The translations under genes were made by a program, and so were the position numbers. From a virus, in the IMG/VR virus record IMGVR_UViG_3300047552_000206, positions 1 to 40,913 of that record: a stretch of 40,913 bases of DNA; one strand, 5' to 3'. A model generated the notes under the pieces. It saw nothing but the letters and a program-made list of their open reading frames with translations, was not told where the DNA came from and searched no databases. Shown in pieces: positions 14,185-23,300 of the stretch (positions are counted from its first letter, which is position 1; every line of letters begins with the position of its first letter).

Positions 14185-14703
14185 ATGAGCTTAACTTACC
14201 AACGTATCTCTAATGCCACAATTGATGACATTATCTTCTATGATCCCGCTGCGGAACGTAGAGCTGATTCGTTGAGCGTAGATTGGGACGATTATTTTCA
14301 GATCGCTAGTGGAGAACTTCTTCAAATGATGGAGTTCGGCTGGTGGCCTAAGTATGTTCAGCAAACATTTGGTGCTTGGTATTTCAAGAACACAGCAGAG
14401 GGAAAGATGGTCACAGCTTTTGATCCCTCTAAGTTACTGAAAGACAGTCAAATCTTAAAACGATTAGACACATTCAAAGCAGTAGAAGAGTTCTATCGTA
14501 GTTTAGTTAGTGATGTCAGTAACCTTAATGAGGTTGATGAACGTAACTACAAACACGCACGTGAGCGATTCGCTGATGAATGGGACAAAGCAATCAACCT
14601 ATCAAACTTCTATGACCTTAATAGCGATGGTATCATCTCTAAGCTGGAAGAGAATATGAAAGCTGATCAGAACTACTTTAACTCTGGTCGTAGATACTTC
14701 TAA
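14185..14703 (+). CDS. Head-tail connector protein with EF-hand-like loop
   Basis: A 172-residue mostly helical protein in the place normally held by the head-tail adaptor (after the capsid gene). Residues 144-155 (DLNSDGIISKLE) match a canonical 12-residue calcium-binding EF-hand loop at every key position: D1, N3, D5, G6, I8, S9, E12, and are flanked by predicted helices. This suggests calcium-dependent folding or assembly of the neck. The adaptor call is from position and helicity only. A purine-rich region (GAAAGAAAGAAAA) precedes the ATG, and its stop overlaps the next start (TAATG). Confidence 0.6.
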   Translation: MSLTYQRISNATIDDIIFYDPAAERRADSLSVDWDDYFQIASGELLQMMEFGWWPKYVQQTFGAWYFKNTAEGKMVTAFDPSKLLKDSQILKRLDTFKAVEEFYRSLVSDVSNLNEVDERNYKHARERFADEWDKAINLSNFYDLNSDGIISKLEENMKADQNYFNSGRRYF

Positions 14704-15101
14704 TGGCACGTCCTCTAATCACATCTAGTCAAATCACTACTTACCTTAAGGGTAAAGTTAGTGGTGTTGAAGTCTTTGATGAATTCCCTACTGATATGAA
14801 GAATGTCAGACACGGCGTTTACATCAATGACCCATCAACTAGTGAGCGTGTTCCATATAGATTAGGCACTCAAGATGGTAGTCACATTTACACTTGTGTA
14901 GATGCTATGAGAATCTTTGTAGTTACCTTCCAAGGTGACAAAAAGCGTGATGCTGTTATCGATGCCATTACCGGTATGGTAGCAGACAACGAACTCTTAG
15001 ACGGCTATCACGAGCGTGACTTCACTATGACACAAGACTATCTAAATAGAGCAGAATATAGAACATACGACTTCGAATTAAAGCGGATCGAATTTCAGTA
15101 A
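14703..15101 (+). CDS. Tail terminator / tail completion protein candidate
   Basis: A 132-residue alpha/beta protein between the connector and the tail-tube genes, the usual slot for the tail terminator (lambda gpU-like), which caps the tube and joins it to the neck. Predicted layout: an N-terminal helix (SSQITTYLKGKV), strands around 45-75, a helix AVIDAITGMV, and a C-terminal strand DFELKRIEFQ. There is no decisive motif, so the call is by synteny and size. It begins at a TAATG overlap with the preceding stop. Confidence 0.5.
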   Translation: MARPLITSSQITTYLKGKVSGVEVFDEFPTDMKNVRHGVYINDPSTSERVPYRLGTQDGSHIYTCVDAMRIFVVTFQGDKKRDAVIDAITGMVADNELLDGYHERDFTMTQDYLNRAEYRTYDFELKRIEFQ

Positions 15102-15119
15102 TTACATAAAGGAAAAATC

Positions 15120-15626
15120 ATGGCAAGAATTACTACCAACACCACAACCACACAACCAGTTATCGTCATCAAAGTTGGTGAACGCAATGCTGATACCCCA
15201 ACACCAATCTCTGCTGATAGCACTGGTTTGACTATCCCGTTCATTCAGGATTTGACCATCACTAATAGCACTGGTGTTTACAGCTACACTACATTCACTG
15301 ATATTGATACGCGAAAGTTATCAACACCAGCTGACAACGAAATCTCTACTAACATCGTAATTGATGACGCAGTATATTTCGGTGATAGTGCCGCGACAGC
15401 TGGTACCGCTGCTAAGATCGGTCTTGCTACATTGTCAACAGACAAGTATCCAGTCGTATTCACAATCTTCTGGACTGGCAACACTGCTTCTACAACAGAC
15501 CGTATCACAGTTGGTCAGGGTTTCATTAGCTCCTTAGCTCCTACTACATCACCAGATGCTCCAGTATGGGTTACACCATTGACTATCGCAGTTGATGGCG
15601 CGATGACAACTACTGTTACCGGTTAA
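15120..15626 (+). CDS. Major tail tube protein
   Basis: A 168-residue, threonine-rich, beta-strand protein with a strong AAGGAAAA ribosome-binding site, placed between the neck genes and the tail chaperone, and followed by a strong terminator as expected for an abundant product. It would stack in hexameric rings around the tape measure. The composition (many T, S, V, few charged residues) and size fit tail tube proteins; no family-specific motif is evident. Confidence 0.75.
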   Translation: MARITTNTTTTQPVIVIKVGERNADTPTPISADSTGLTIPFIQDLTITNSTGVYSYTTFTDIDTRKLSTPADNEISTNIVIDDAVYFGDSAATAGTAAKIGLATLSTDKYPVVFTIFWTGNTASTTDRITVGQGFISSLAPTTSPDAPVWVTPLTIAVDGAMTTTVTG

Positions 15627-15649
15627 TCAGTCACCGTGAAAGCGTGATT

Positions 15650-15680
15650 AGGGGATTACTCAAAAGGTAGTCCCCTTTTT
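15650..15680 (+). terminator. Intrinsic terminator after tail tube gene
   Basis: GGGGATTAC (15651-15659) pairs with GTAGTCCCC (15667-15675), including one T-G pair, and ends in TTTTT. It would reduce expression of downstream tail genes relative to the abundant tube protein. Confidence 0.85.
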
Positions 15681-15689
15681 AATAAATGA

Positions 15690-15696
15690 ATAAATA
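15690..15696 (+). promoter_or_regulatory. ATAAATA motif at start of small tail gene
   Basis: ATAAATA immediately after the terminator and one base before the ATG at 15698. A T4-type start site (about 15702) would fall inside the gene, so either it serves the genes further downstream or the motif has another role here. Confidence 0.3.
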
Positions 15697-15697
15697 T

Positions 15698-15898
15698 ATG
15701 AGCGAATCAAAGAAACAATGGCTAACTGATGAAGATGATATCTTATCATCATTAGTAGCTGATGAGGCAAAAGCCAAAGCGATTTTAGTTGATATGGAGA
15801 ATTCTCTCCGTCAACTCAAAGCAAAGTCCAGCTTCAGACTGGCACTACTTAACTCACTTAGAGAGAGTAGAAACAAATCACAGAAAGAAAACAAATGA
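15698..15898 (+). CDS. Small hypothetical tail-region protein
   Basis: A 66-residue charged, helical protein, probably a coiled coil (EAKAKAILVDMENSLRQLKA). An in-frame ATG at 15686 would add four residues (MNKY); 15698 is preferred only because it begins like other genes here (ATGAGC). Neither has a Shine-Dalgarno site. It overlaps the tail chaperone gene by ATGA. Function unknown; it might assist tail assembly. Confidence 0.55.
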   Translation: MSESKKQWLTDEDDILSSLVADEAKAKAILVDMENSLRQLKAKSSFRLALLNSLRESRNKSQKENK

Positions 15899-16191
15899 AA
15901 TTATCAACATTGGCATCTAAGCCACAATTAATCGAAGTAACCCTAGACGACGAATCAACAGTCGCAGAATACGGGGAAGCAATCACATTCCACACTTGGG
16001 ATCGTCAGCCACTAGAAGTTTTTATGAAATTGGCTCAACAAACAGAAGCATCCCAAGCAAACGCAATCGAAATCGTCAAAGACCTTATTCTTGACGAATC
16101 TGGCAATAAATTACTCACAACAGATTCTATGTTACCAACAAAAGTGCTGATGAGAGCAATATATAAAGTAACTGGCCTGTTGGGAAACTAA
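15895..16191 (+). CDS. Tail assembly chaperone (gpG-like)
   Basis: A 98-residue protein in the position of lambda gpG, two genes before the tape measure. Residues 1-40 look like strands (PQLIEVTLDDESTVAEYGE), the rest helical. The last codons are TTG GGA AAC TAA, containing the slippery heptamer G GGA AAC in the correct phase right before the stop. A -1 shift there continues without a stop into the downstream frame to 16430, giving a gpG-T-type fusion of about 178 residues. Such proteins coat the tape measure during tail assembly and are absent from the virion. Confidence 0.75.
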   Translation: MKLSTLASKPQLIEVTLDDESTVAEYGEAITFHTWDRQPLEVFMKLAQQTEASQANAIEIVKDLILDESGNKLLTTDSMLPTKVLMRAIYKVTGLLGN

Positions 16192-16196
16192 CAGGC
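16175..16196 (+). other. Programmed -1 frameshift site (GGGAAAC) in a hairpin
   Basis: GGGAAAC at 16182-16188 is read G GGA AAC in the chaperone frame and is directly followed by TAA. GCCTGTT (16175-16181) and AACAGGC (16190-16196) form a perfect 7-bp stem with the heptamer in the loop. After a -1 slip, translation continues with CTA ACA GGC through to the next open frame. The same arrangement with GGGAAAG is established in lambda G/GT. Confidence 0.8.
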
Positions 16197-16430
16197 GGCT
16201 CCATTCAAGAAGGTAGTAGAGAACTTGCTATGATTATGACACTAGACAATATTGCTCATCGTTATGGTAAATTACCTAGTGAAGTTCTAGCAACAGCTAA
16301 CACACTAGACCTTTATGTAATGGACGCTGCCTACAGTTATAGAGACTATCAGCAACGCAAAGCAGATGGTAAGCCGCAAGACTTTACTACTGGTGAGCTA
16401 CTTGATATTATGAAACGCGCAAAACAATAA
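16188..16430 (+). CDS. Tail assembly chaperone C-terminal extension (T domain)
   Basis: Eighty codons in the -1 frame relative to the chaperone gene, open from the slip site. An internal ATG at 16230 would give a 66-residue protein but has no ribosome-binding site, so expression by frameshift is more likely. The sequence (YGKLPSEVLATANTLDLYVM, then SYRDYQQRKADG) is similar in style to the short T-domain proteins before many siphovirus tape measures, which recruit tube subunits to the tape measure-chaperone complex. Confidence 0.7.
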   Translation, partial: LTGGSIQEGSRELAMIMTLDNIAHRYGKLPSEVLATANTLDLYVMDAAYSYRDYQQRKADGKPQDFTTGELLDIMKRAKQ

Positions 16431-16434
16431 GAAT

Positions 16435-16743
16435 ATGCTTAAATTTACCCTACAACCCGTTAGAAAAGACATCGCCCTTCAATCAAAGAAGGTTGAGAAT
16501 GAATTAAAGAAGTTGCCACAAAAAGCAACAGAATTCTTTAAATATGGCGCTCCTACTCCTATTAAGAGTGGTAACGCTCGTCGCAATACTGGGTTAATAA
16601 AGGACAGCATTGTGGCTAACTACCCGTATGCTGGTAGATTAGATGAAGGCTATTCTAAACAAGCGCCAGATGGTATGAGTCAACCAACGCTGGAGTATAT
16701 TCAGCGCACAGTAGCAAGAATTATGAAGGGCGGTAGAGCGTAA
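16435..16743 (+). CDS. HK97 gp10-like minor tail/neck protein (second copy)
   Basis: A 102-residue protein with features of the gp10-like family: N-terminal basic helix, a TPIKSGNARRNT turn corresponding to the family TPVDTG-x-L/A-R region, YPYAGRLDEG, and a C-terminal helix ending in basic residues. It lies between the tail chaperone and the tape measure. Its relation to the other gp10-like protein (5545-5856) is only at the level of family pattern. The start has a weak TAAGAA site; the stop overlaps the tape-measure start (TAATG). Confidence 0.6.
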   Translation: MLKFTLQPVRKDIALQSKKVENELKKLPQKATEFFKYGAPTPIKSGNARRNTGLIKDSIVANYPYAGRLDEGYSKQAPDGMSQPTLEYIQRTVARIMKGGRA

Positions 16744-18956
16744 TGGCAACAACAACCGATGTCTACAAATTAGTAGTAGAAACAGACGAAGCACTAACTA
16801 ATATTGCTAACTTAGGCAAGATGGTTAGTGCTGCCTTCACTGGTATGGTAGGTGTAGTAGCAGCATTCGCTGATGAGATTACAGATACCGCAGCATCATT
16901 TAATGCTACGACAGCAGAAGTCATTGCCCTAAGCGGCGCATTGAGCGCTGTTGGTGGTAAAGGTGATAACGCAGTCAAAATCTTTAAGGGCATTAATGAT
17001 AGCATTAGTGAACTCAATGACGGTAACCTAAAGACACTAAAGAACTTTGAAGAACTCGGCATCAAGATTAGTGATCTAGGCTCAATGAGCGAGAGCGCTA
17101 TTCGTGAACAGGTAATTACCAACTTAGGCGAGATGGAGAGTGTTACTGAGCGCAATACTCTAGCATTCAAGATGTTTGGTAAAGCTGCTACTGGTGTTGA
17201 CTTCTCTAAATTAGCACAAGAAATTAAAGCAAATGCTGCGGAATCAGAGAAATATGCTGCGGCTATTGATGATGCTGGCGCTGCTTATGATAGTATGGCA
17301 AAGATACTGAAGCAAGTTAAGATGGCATTTGCTGAGGCGTTCGGTCCAATCTTTAAGATATTAGGCGAAGCAAAAGTAAGCACCGATGCTATTACCACAT
17401 CATTCAAAGTATTAGCAGTCGCTGTAGCAGCTACCGTTGGTTATATGGCAGTTATGAGAACTGCTCTTATGACTATTACTGTTGCTCAAGTAGCATTTAA
17501 CACAGCGGTATCACTGAACCCATGGGTCAGAGTAGGCGCACTTGTAGTTGCTGCCATCACTGCTGGTGCCGCTGCTCTCGGTCTAATGAAAGATGACCAA
17601 GTAGCGGTCAATACTGAAACAGAGAAGCAAGGCGTAGTCACTGCTGGTAATGCCGTTAAGACTGCTGAATTAAATGCTAAACTAAAGCAACAGCGTGATG
17701 AAGTAATGAAGATTGGCTTAGAATACAAGCGCAATACTCAAGCCCTTGAAGAATCATTTAATTTAGTGATTCAGGCTAGAAATCAAAGCCAACTTAATGC
17801 TCAAATTACTCAGGCTCAATATGAGATTGAGAAGAAGTTGCTAGCAGATATCGCAGCTGCCAAACAAGATTTCAATAGTAAAGATTCTGATTATCAGGAG
17901 AAGAATAAACAGGCTCACTTAGCGACTATTTACGCTATGACAAAAGAAGCTGCTGCTCAGAAAGATATTACTGAAGGTAGAATGAGAACTGCCGACTTGA
18001 ATCAATCGCAGATTAGAAGCGCGCTCGAAGCCGCTAACATACAGGTTGAATCTGCTAAAAACCTCAAAAAGATGAATGATCAAATGATTCAACTAACAAT
18101 GAATACAGATCAAAGAGCAGATGCCGAAGTTCGTAGTAAACAATTCTTAGATGAGATCAGCAAGGTCCAGACAGAAATCAACAATAGTAATAGATTGTCA
18201 ATTGACCAGAAAAAAGAATATTTGAAATGGCTAGGCAATATTAATTCTTTTGAAGGACTTAACAAGATTGAGCAAGAATTACAATTGAAGACCGGTGTTA
18301 ATATTGTTGCTATTATTAATCAGCAGCGAGTGGCAGCGAAGGCATTATACGATCAGCAGCAAAAATTAACAGAACAAACTAATGCCTTCAAAACAGGCTG
18401 GGAACAAGCATTCAACAGCTACTATGAAAACGCTACTCGTGCCTCTACTATGGCAGGACAGGCATTCAGCTCTATCACTCGTGGTATGGAAAGCGCTATC
18501 GACCGTTTCGTAGAGACAGGTAAATTCTCAATGAGCGACTTTGCTACATCAGTTATCAAAGACCTAATTAAGATTGAGATGAAAGCACAAGCAATGCAGT
18601 TATGGAATATGATGCGCGGTGGAGCAGGCGGTGGCGGAAGTTTGTTCAGTGGTCTAGCAGGCTTATTAGGATTCGCAGAAGGCGGCACACCACCAGTTGG
18701 GCGCCCATCTATTGTTGGTGAGAATGGTCCAGAACTATTCGTGCCTAAGTCATCGGGCACTATCATCCCTAACAATCAGCTAGGTGGTGGCGGTGCTGCC
18801 AACACTGGCGCTACTGGTCAGGTTGTAAATAACAATACCTATGTAACAAACAACATCAATGCCCTTGATGCTAAGTCTGTTGCTCAACTACTACAAGCAA
18901 ACAAGCGCCAAATCTTTGGTATTGTTGAGTCTGCTCGTAGAGAATTACCTATCTAA
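16743..18956 (+). CDS. Tail tape measure protein
   Basis: A 737-residue protein that sets tail length and is ejected with DNA. It has a hydrophobic N-terminal region, a cluster of membrane-like segments at about residues 220-285 (including VLAVAVAATVGYMAVM and VGALVVAAITAGAAALGL), long alpha-helical stretches through about 590, and a C-terminal glycine-rich segment with FAEGG, RPSIVGENGPELFVP and GTIIPN, a signature common at tape-measure C-termini. At about 0.15 nm per residue the tail would be near 110 nm. The gene follows the chaperone pair as expected. Confidence 0.92.
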   Translation: MATTTDVYKLVVETDEALTNIANLGKMVSAAFTGMVGVVAAFADEITDTAASFNATTAEVIALSGALSAVGGKGDNAVKIFKGINDSISELNDGNLKTLKNFEELGIKISDLGSMSESAIREQVITNLGEMESVTERNTLAFKMFGKAATGVDFSKLAQEIKANAAESEKYAAAIDDAGAAYDSMAKILKQVKMAFAEAFGPIFKILGEAKVSTDAITTSFKVLAVAVAATVGYMAVMRTALMTITVAQVAFNTAVSLNPWVRVGALVVAAITAGAAALGLMKDDQVAVNTETEKQGVVTAGNAVKTAELNAKLKQQRDEVMKIGLEYKRNTQALEESFNLVIQARNQSQLNAQITQAQYEIEKKLLADIAAAKQDFNSKDSDYQEKNKQAHLATIYAMTKEAAAQKDITEGRMRTADLNQSQIRSALEAANIQVESAKNLKKMNDQMIQLTMNTDQRADAEVRSKQFLDEISKVQTEINNSNRLSIDQKKEYLKWLGNINSFEGLNKIEQELQLKTGVNIVAIINQQRVAAKALYDQQQKLTEQTNAFKTGWEQAFNSYYENATRASTMAGQAFSSITRGMESAIDRFVETGKFSMSDFATSVIKDLIKIEMKAQAMQLWNMMRGGAGGGGSLFSGLAGLLGFAEGGTPPVGRPSIVGENGPELFVPKSSGTIIPNNQLGGGGAANTGATGQVVNNNTYVTNNINALDAKSVAQLLQANKRQIFGIVESARRELPI

Positions 18957-18962
18957 TATATT

Positions 18963-19658
18963 ATGTCGCTACAACAAATCATCAACAAATGTAATGAACT
19001 CCACTTCGACCGTCGTCGTGTGATTGGTATTCAAACTACTCGCAACGAAACAATCAAAACAGCAGAGACTCCAACGCTAAACACTTGGAAGTTCAAAGTC
19101 ACATCTAGTAACGGCTTACCATATAGTTTGAATCGTGATCTCTTAGAAGCACTCGACTATATGGACCGTAGAACTGCTGAGACTATTACATTCTCTAACA
19201 ACAGTAAGATGAGCTGGATGTTCGCGTATCAAGGCGCTATGACACAAGACGATATCAATATGATGTATGTCAGTAGCTTTATCGGCAATGAACTAGTGCT
19301 TAGTGGTCTAACTACAACTGGCCCTGCCAGTGCAGCAAACGCTGTCCTATTCAAGCCTGGTGATATCATTCAGTTAACTGATAAACCATATCCATTTACT
19401 GTAGTTGAAACAGTGCTACGTGGTTCAAACTCAACAGTTACAGTCAAGACTCATCGTCCAAATATCATTGGTGATGCCGCTATAAATAAATCTGTCATTG
19501 TTGGTAATGCCGTATCATTCCGTGTTCTTTGTGTCAATATGCCAACTTATAAACTGGTACCAGGCGCACAGATAACTACTGGTGGTGTTCTAACTAACAA
19601 TGCCCGAATCGAGTTTAGTGATTCATTTCAACTGATTGAATACACTGACTTACTTTAA
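18963..19658 (+). CDS. Distal tail protein candidate
   Basis: A 231-residue protein following the tape measure, in the slot of lambda gpM-type or Dit-type proteins that begin the tail tip. It is rich in beta strands, with a helical N-terminus and a C-terminal half of alternating strands (VETVLRGSNSTVTVKT). No diagnostic motif is recognised; assignment is by synteny. The start lacks a good Shine-Dalgarno site, and the gap to the tape measure is only 6 nt, so coupling is likely. It contains an internal TATAAATA (19481-19488) that is probably coincidental. Confidence 0.5.
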   Translation: MSLQQIINKCNELHFDRRRVIGIQTTRNETIKTAETPTLNTWKFKVTSSNGLPYSLNRDLLEALDYMDRRTAETITFSNNSKMSWMFAYQGAMTQDDINMMYVSSFIGNELVLSGLTTTGPASAANAVLFKPGDIIQLTDKPYPFTVVETVLRGSNSTVTVKTHRPNIIGDAAINKSVIVGNAVSFRVLCVNMPTYKLVPGAQITTGGVLTNNARIEFSDSFQLIEYTDLL

Positions 19659-19677
19659 CAAATTAAACTAATAACAA

Positions 19678-20310
19678 ATGACCGCATATCCTATCCCAGA
19701 AGTTGTCAATCAGCATATCAAAACTGCTGAGTTCGTAGAGTGGACAACCTATGTCTACAATACAGCAGCAAGTTCGTATACTCCAGTTACCTATTACTTC
19801 TCTTCAACATACAAGGATGAGACAGTAAAGATTAATACATCTACTGGTCAACCAGATTCTGCTGGCACATCAATCACATTCGAGTATATGGGTGGATTAC
19901 TTCAAGTAGGCACACAACAGCGTGATATTAAAGCAAGCGGCTTTGATACTTCTATTATGTTGATGGGCATTGATCCTAATGAGATTCACCGTGTTGTTTC
20001 TCGTAATACTAAAGGCAGTAGAATTCGCATTTGGCGTGGCTTCTACGATGATAACTATGTTCTCACTAATATGTATCTCCGATTCACTGGTATTGTTACT
20101 AGTTACAACACTAGCGAAGATTTTCAAGTTCTTGACAACACTACTAACTTAGTCATCAATTGTAGTCCTACTAAGTATGTGCTAGAGAACTTGTATAGTG
20201 GTCGCAAGACAAATAGTCAAAGCTGGAAACAGTTTTCGCCCGGTGATACAAGTATGGACAATGTAGTAGCGCTAGCAGGCGTTACTTTCAATTTCGGGAA
20301 GAAGGCGTAA
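19678..20310 (+). CDS. Tail tip protein, gpL/DUF2163-like
   Basis: A 210-residue protein before the J-like gene. The pattern RIRIWRGFYDDN...LRFTGIVTSYN (about residues 116-143) and the ending GRKTNSQSWKQFSPGDTSMD...FNFGKK (about 180-209) resemble lambda gpL-like/DUF2163 tail-tip proteins, where an R-T-N/Q...F-PGD segment precedes a C-terminal glycine-lysine. Such proteins bridge the distal tail ring and the central fibre. No iron-sulphur cysteine cluster as in gpL is evident. The ribosome-binding site is weak. Confidence 0.5.
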   Translation: MTAYPIPEVVNQHIKTAEFVEWTTYVYNTAASSYTPVTYYFSSTYKDETVKINTSTGQPDSAGTSITFEYMGGLLQVGTQQRDIKASGFDTSIMLMGIDPNEIHRVVSRNTKGSRIRIWRGFYDDNYVLTNMYLRFTGIVTSYNTSEDFQVLDNTTNLVINCSPTKYVLENLYSGRKTNSQSWKQFSPGDTSMDNVVALAGVTFNFGKKA

Positions 20311-20311
20311 T

Positions 20312-23300
20312 ATGGGTTGGTTCAGCAGTTTAGTAAGTTCAGTTGTAGGCACAGTCAAAGCGATTGTTAAGAACCCAGTTACGGCGATTGCGGCAGTTGG
20401 TTTAGCAATCTATGCTCCAGCTCTTGGCGCTCGTATGCTAGGTAGTATGGTTGTTAGTAATCTCCTAGCACCAAAGCCCAAAGACCCTAGTGGCGGCGGT
20501 AGTGGTGGCAGTGATGGTAGTTCTACTGCTCAACAGGGCAATCCACAAAACTTATCACCTAATCCAGCTAATAAACTGCCAATGGTCTACGGCAAAGCGT
20601 TCATCTCACCAACAATCATTGATGCTAAGATTAGTAGTGATAACCAAACAATGTGGTATGTATTAGCACTTTGTGAAGCACCAGATGCTGGTGAAAGTGT
20701 GATTTCTTTTGGTGATATCTACTACGGCGAGAAGAAAGTAACTTACACTAGTGGCACTGGTCGTGTAACAGCACTAACTAGTAACCCAGGCACATCAAGC
20801 GAACAAGTAGATACTAAGATTGCCGACAATATGTGGATGTATTTCTTCAATGGTAGTGGCATACCGATCAACGGCACAACTGACACAGCATATACTGTAT
20901 TAGGTGACTCTAACATCGCAGCTGGCGCTCGTTGGGTAAGTGGTTCGCAGACTATGAGCAACACCATCTTTATGGTAGTTAAACTTGTTTATAGCAGTGA
21001 AGACGCAGTTACTGGTCTAGAGAACTTAGTAGTTGAGATTAACAACAATCAAAACGGCATTACTGATGGTTACAAGCCAGGTAGTGCTATGATGGACTAC
21101 TTGTTGAATGGCAGATATGGTGCTAATCTATCGTATGACCAAATCAATGCTAGCTCATTCACAGACTTAGATACATACGCTGACGAAGTAATCACTTATA
21201 CACCAGTTGGTGGTGGTGGCGCAAATCAACCACGATATAGATTAAACGGTGTAGTTGATACATCTCAAAGTATTATGACTAACTTGATGTCTATGGCAGA
21301 TAGTTGTGATTCATACATTCAGTTCAACGAAGCAACTGGTAAGTGGAGTGTAGTTGCTAACAAGAGTTTCCTACAAGCACCTAATGCTGTTGCTAATAAC
21401 ACGTTGTTGTTCGGTCTAGATAACAGCAACATCATTGGTGGTATCAATATCTCTCCACTAGACTTGAATTCTACGCCTAATGCGGTTGAATCTTCATTCT
21501 ACAACGCTAAGATGCGTGGTAAGCAAGACTATGCTTATGCTGAGACACCCGATAGATTAAAGAACTTCTATGAGCCACCAAATAAGCTACAGATTCGTTA
21601 TCAGTTCGTTAATGACAGTGTTCGTGCTCAGTATTTGAGTAACCGCAAGCTAGAGCAATGCCGTGCTGACTATATCGTTGATTTAACTACTGATTATTCT
21701 GCTATTGGCGTAAACGCAGGTGATGTAGTCAACTTAACTTATGAGCCACACGGCGGTAGTATCCCTAGTATCATTACTGGTATCACTGGTGATGGTAGTA
21801 AAGTAACAGTTACATACAACTCTACTCTAGTTAATCCATATACAGTTGGTCAGTCAATCACGATTGAAGGCAGTAATATCAGCAGTCACAACGGCGCTCA
21901 CATCATTACTGATATCGGACTTGGTTCATTCAAATATAGCGGCAGTGAAATCGCAGTGCCAACATTAACAAACGCTAAAGTGTATAGCGGTCTATCTTGG
22001 ACTGGTAAGCCATTCCGCGTTGTTCAAATTCAAGAGCAGCGTGATGATAGTGGCGTATTGATGTGTAAACTCCAGTTAAGCGAGTATAGCGAACAAGTAT
22101 ACGATAACTGGACTATCGAAGATTACGCGGTGCCTGACAACAACTATATGATTGACCCAGGTATTCTTGGTAAGCCAGCTGTGCCTACAATTGATCCGTT
22201 ATTCATCAAACCAGCTGACAATGTGCCTACATTCCAAGTTAAAGCAACTACACCAGCAACTGGTGTTACTATGGCTATGGAGTTCTGGTATGGTCCAACT
22301 GACGCTGTTACAGATAACAACTTCAAGCTATGGGACACTCAATATAACAGTTCGAAGCCACAGTATGGCGTATCACAAGAAGAAGTTATTACAGTTAGTG
22401 GCTTAGAAACAGGCACTTGGTATTGGCGTGTTCGCGCTATTGGCGCTACTCGTAAGTCTGAGTTCAGCGATAGTGTTTTGATTTCATGGGCACCAAGTGG
22501 CTCATTCACTGGTGATACTGGTGCTAAGACTGAACCGCCAGATATGGTTGTTGTTCCGCTCTTAACAGGTCAAGCTTGGCCCGACAATACTCGTGGTATT
22601 ATGCCAAGTGGTGGTGTATATGTAAGTCCAGTAGCTAACCCTGGTAGTATTCGCATCAGTTTCAGCGCTTCCGTATATGCTGATGACGCGGCTCTTACAG
22701 GCAATAACAGAATTAGTATCTATAACTGTATCGAAGTATGGAAATCAGTGTCAAGTAAAGTATGGGATAAGAAAATCTTCTCTATCAAGCACAATTACAG
22801 TTCATCTGCTACTGCCGCTACAGATAGAATTCACGCTATTGGTCTTAATACTGATCTGGTATCAACAGATGGCGGTATGACATGGTCACAACACGCAACA
22901 CCGACATCAAAGACTATTGCTGATGGTATTTCGTTGTCGTATACATATGGAGCTGGTGAAGGTCACGCTACATACGCAGTTGGACCATGGCAATTACGCG
23001 ATGGTGTTACAGTAACACCAGGAACAAGTGACCCTAACTTCTTTGCTGGAGCTGGTAATAGAAATTATACTGGTAGCGTAGTAATGCCAATCACTTATAA
23101 CACTAACTTAGTTGGTGATACCAGTGGAAGAGTTATTGGATCGTTCAATGGCATCGCAATTGCTGGTGGAGCTACATCGACATCAGTTGGTTACAAAAAG
23201 ACGGCTATAGCTGTTGGTGACAACGGCCTGATATACTTCTATTACAACGGTAGCGATAGTGTGCCAGTTCAGATTCCTAGTTCAACATACTGGAAACTAG

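Noticed and set aside
19481-19488. TATAAATA inside the distal tail gene as a promoter
   Set aside because: It lies within coding sequence with no gene start nearby, so chance is the simpler explanation.
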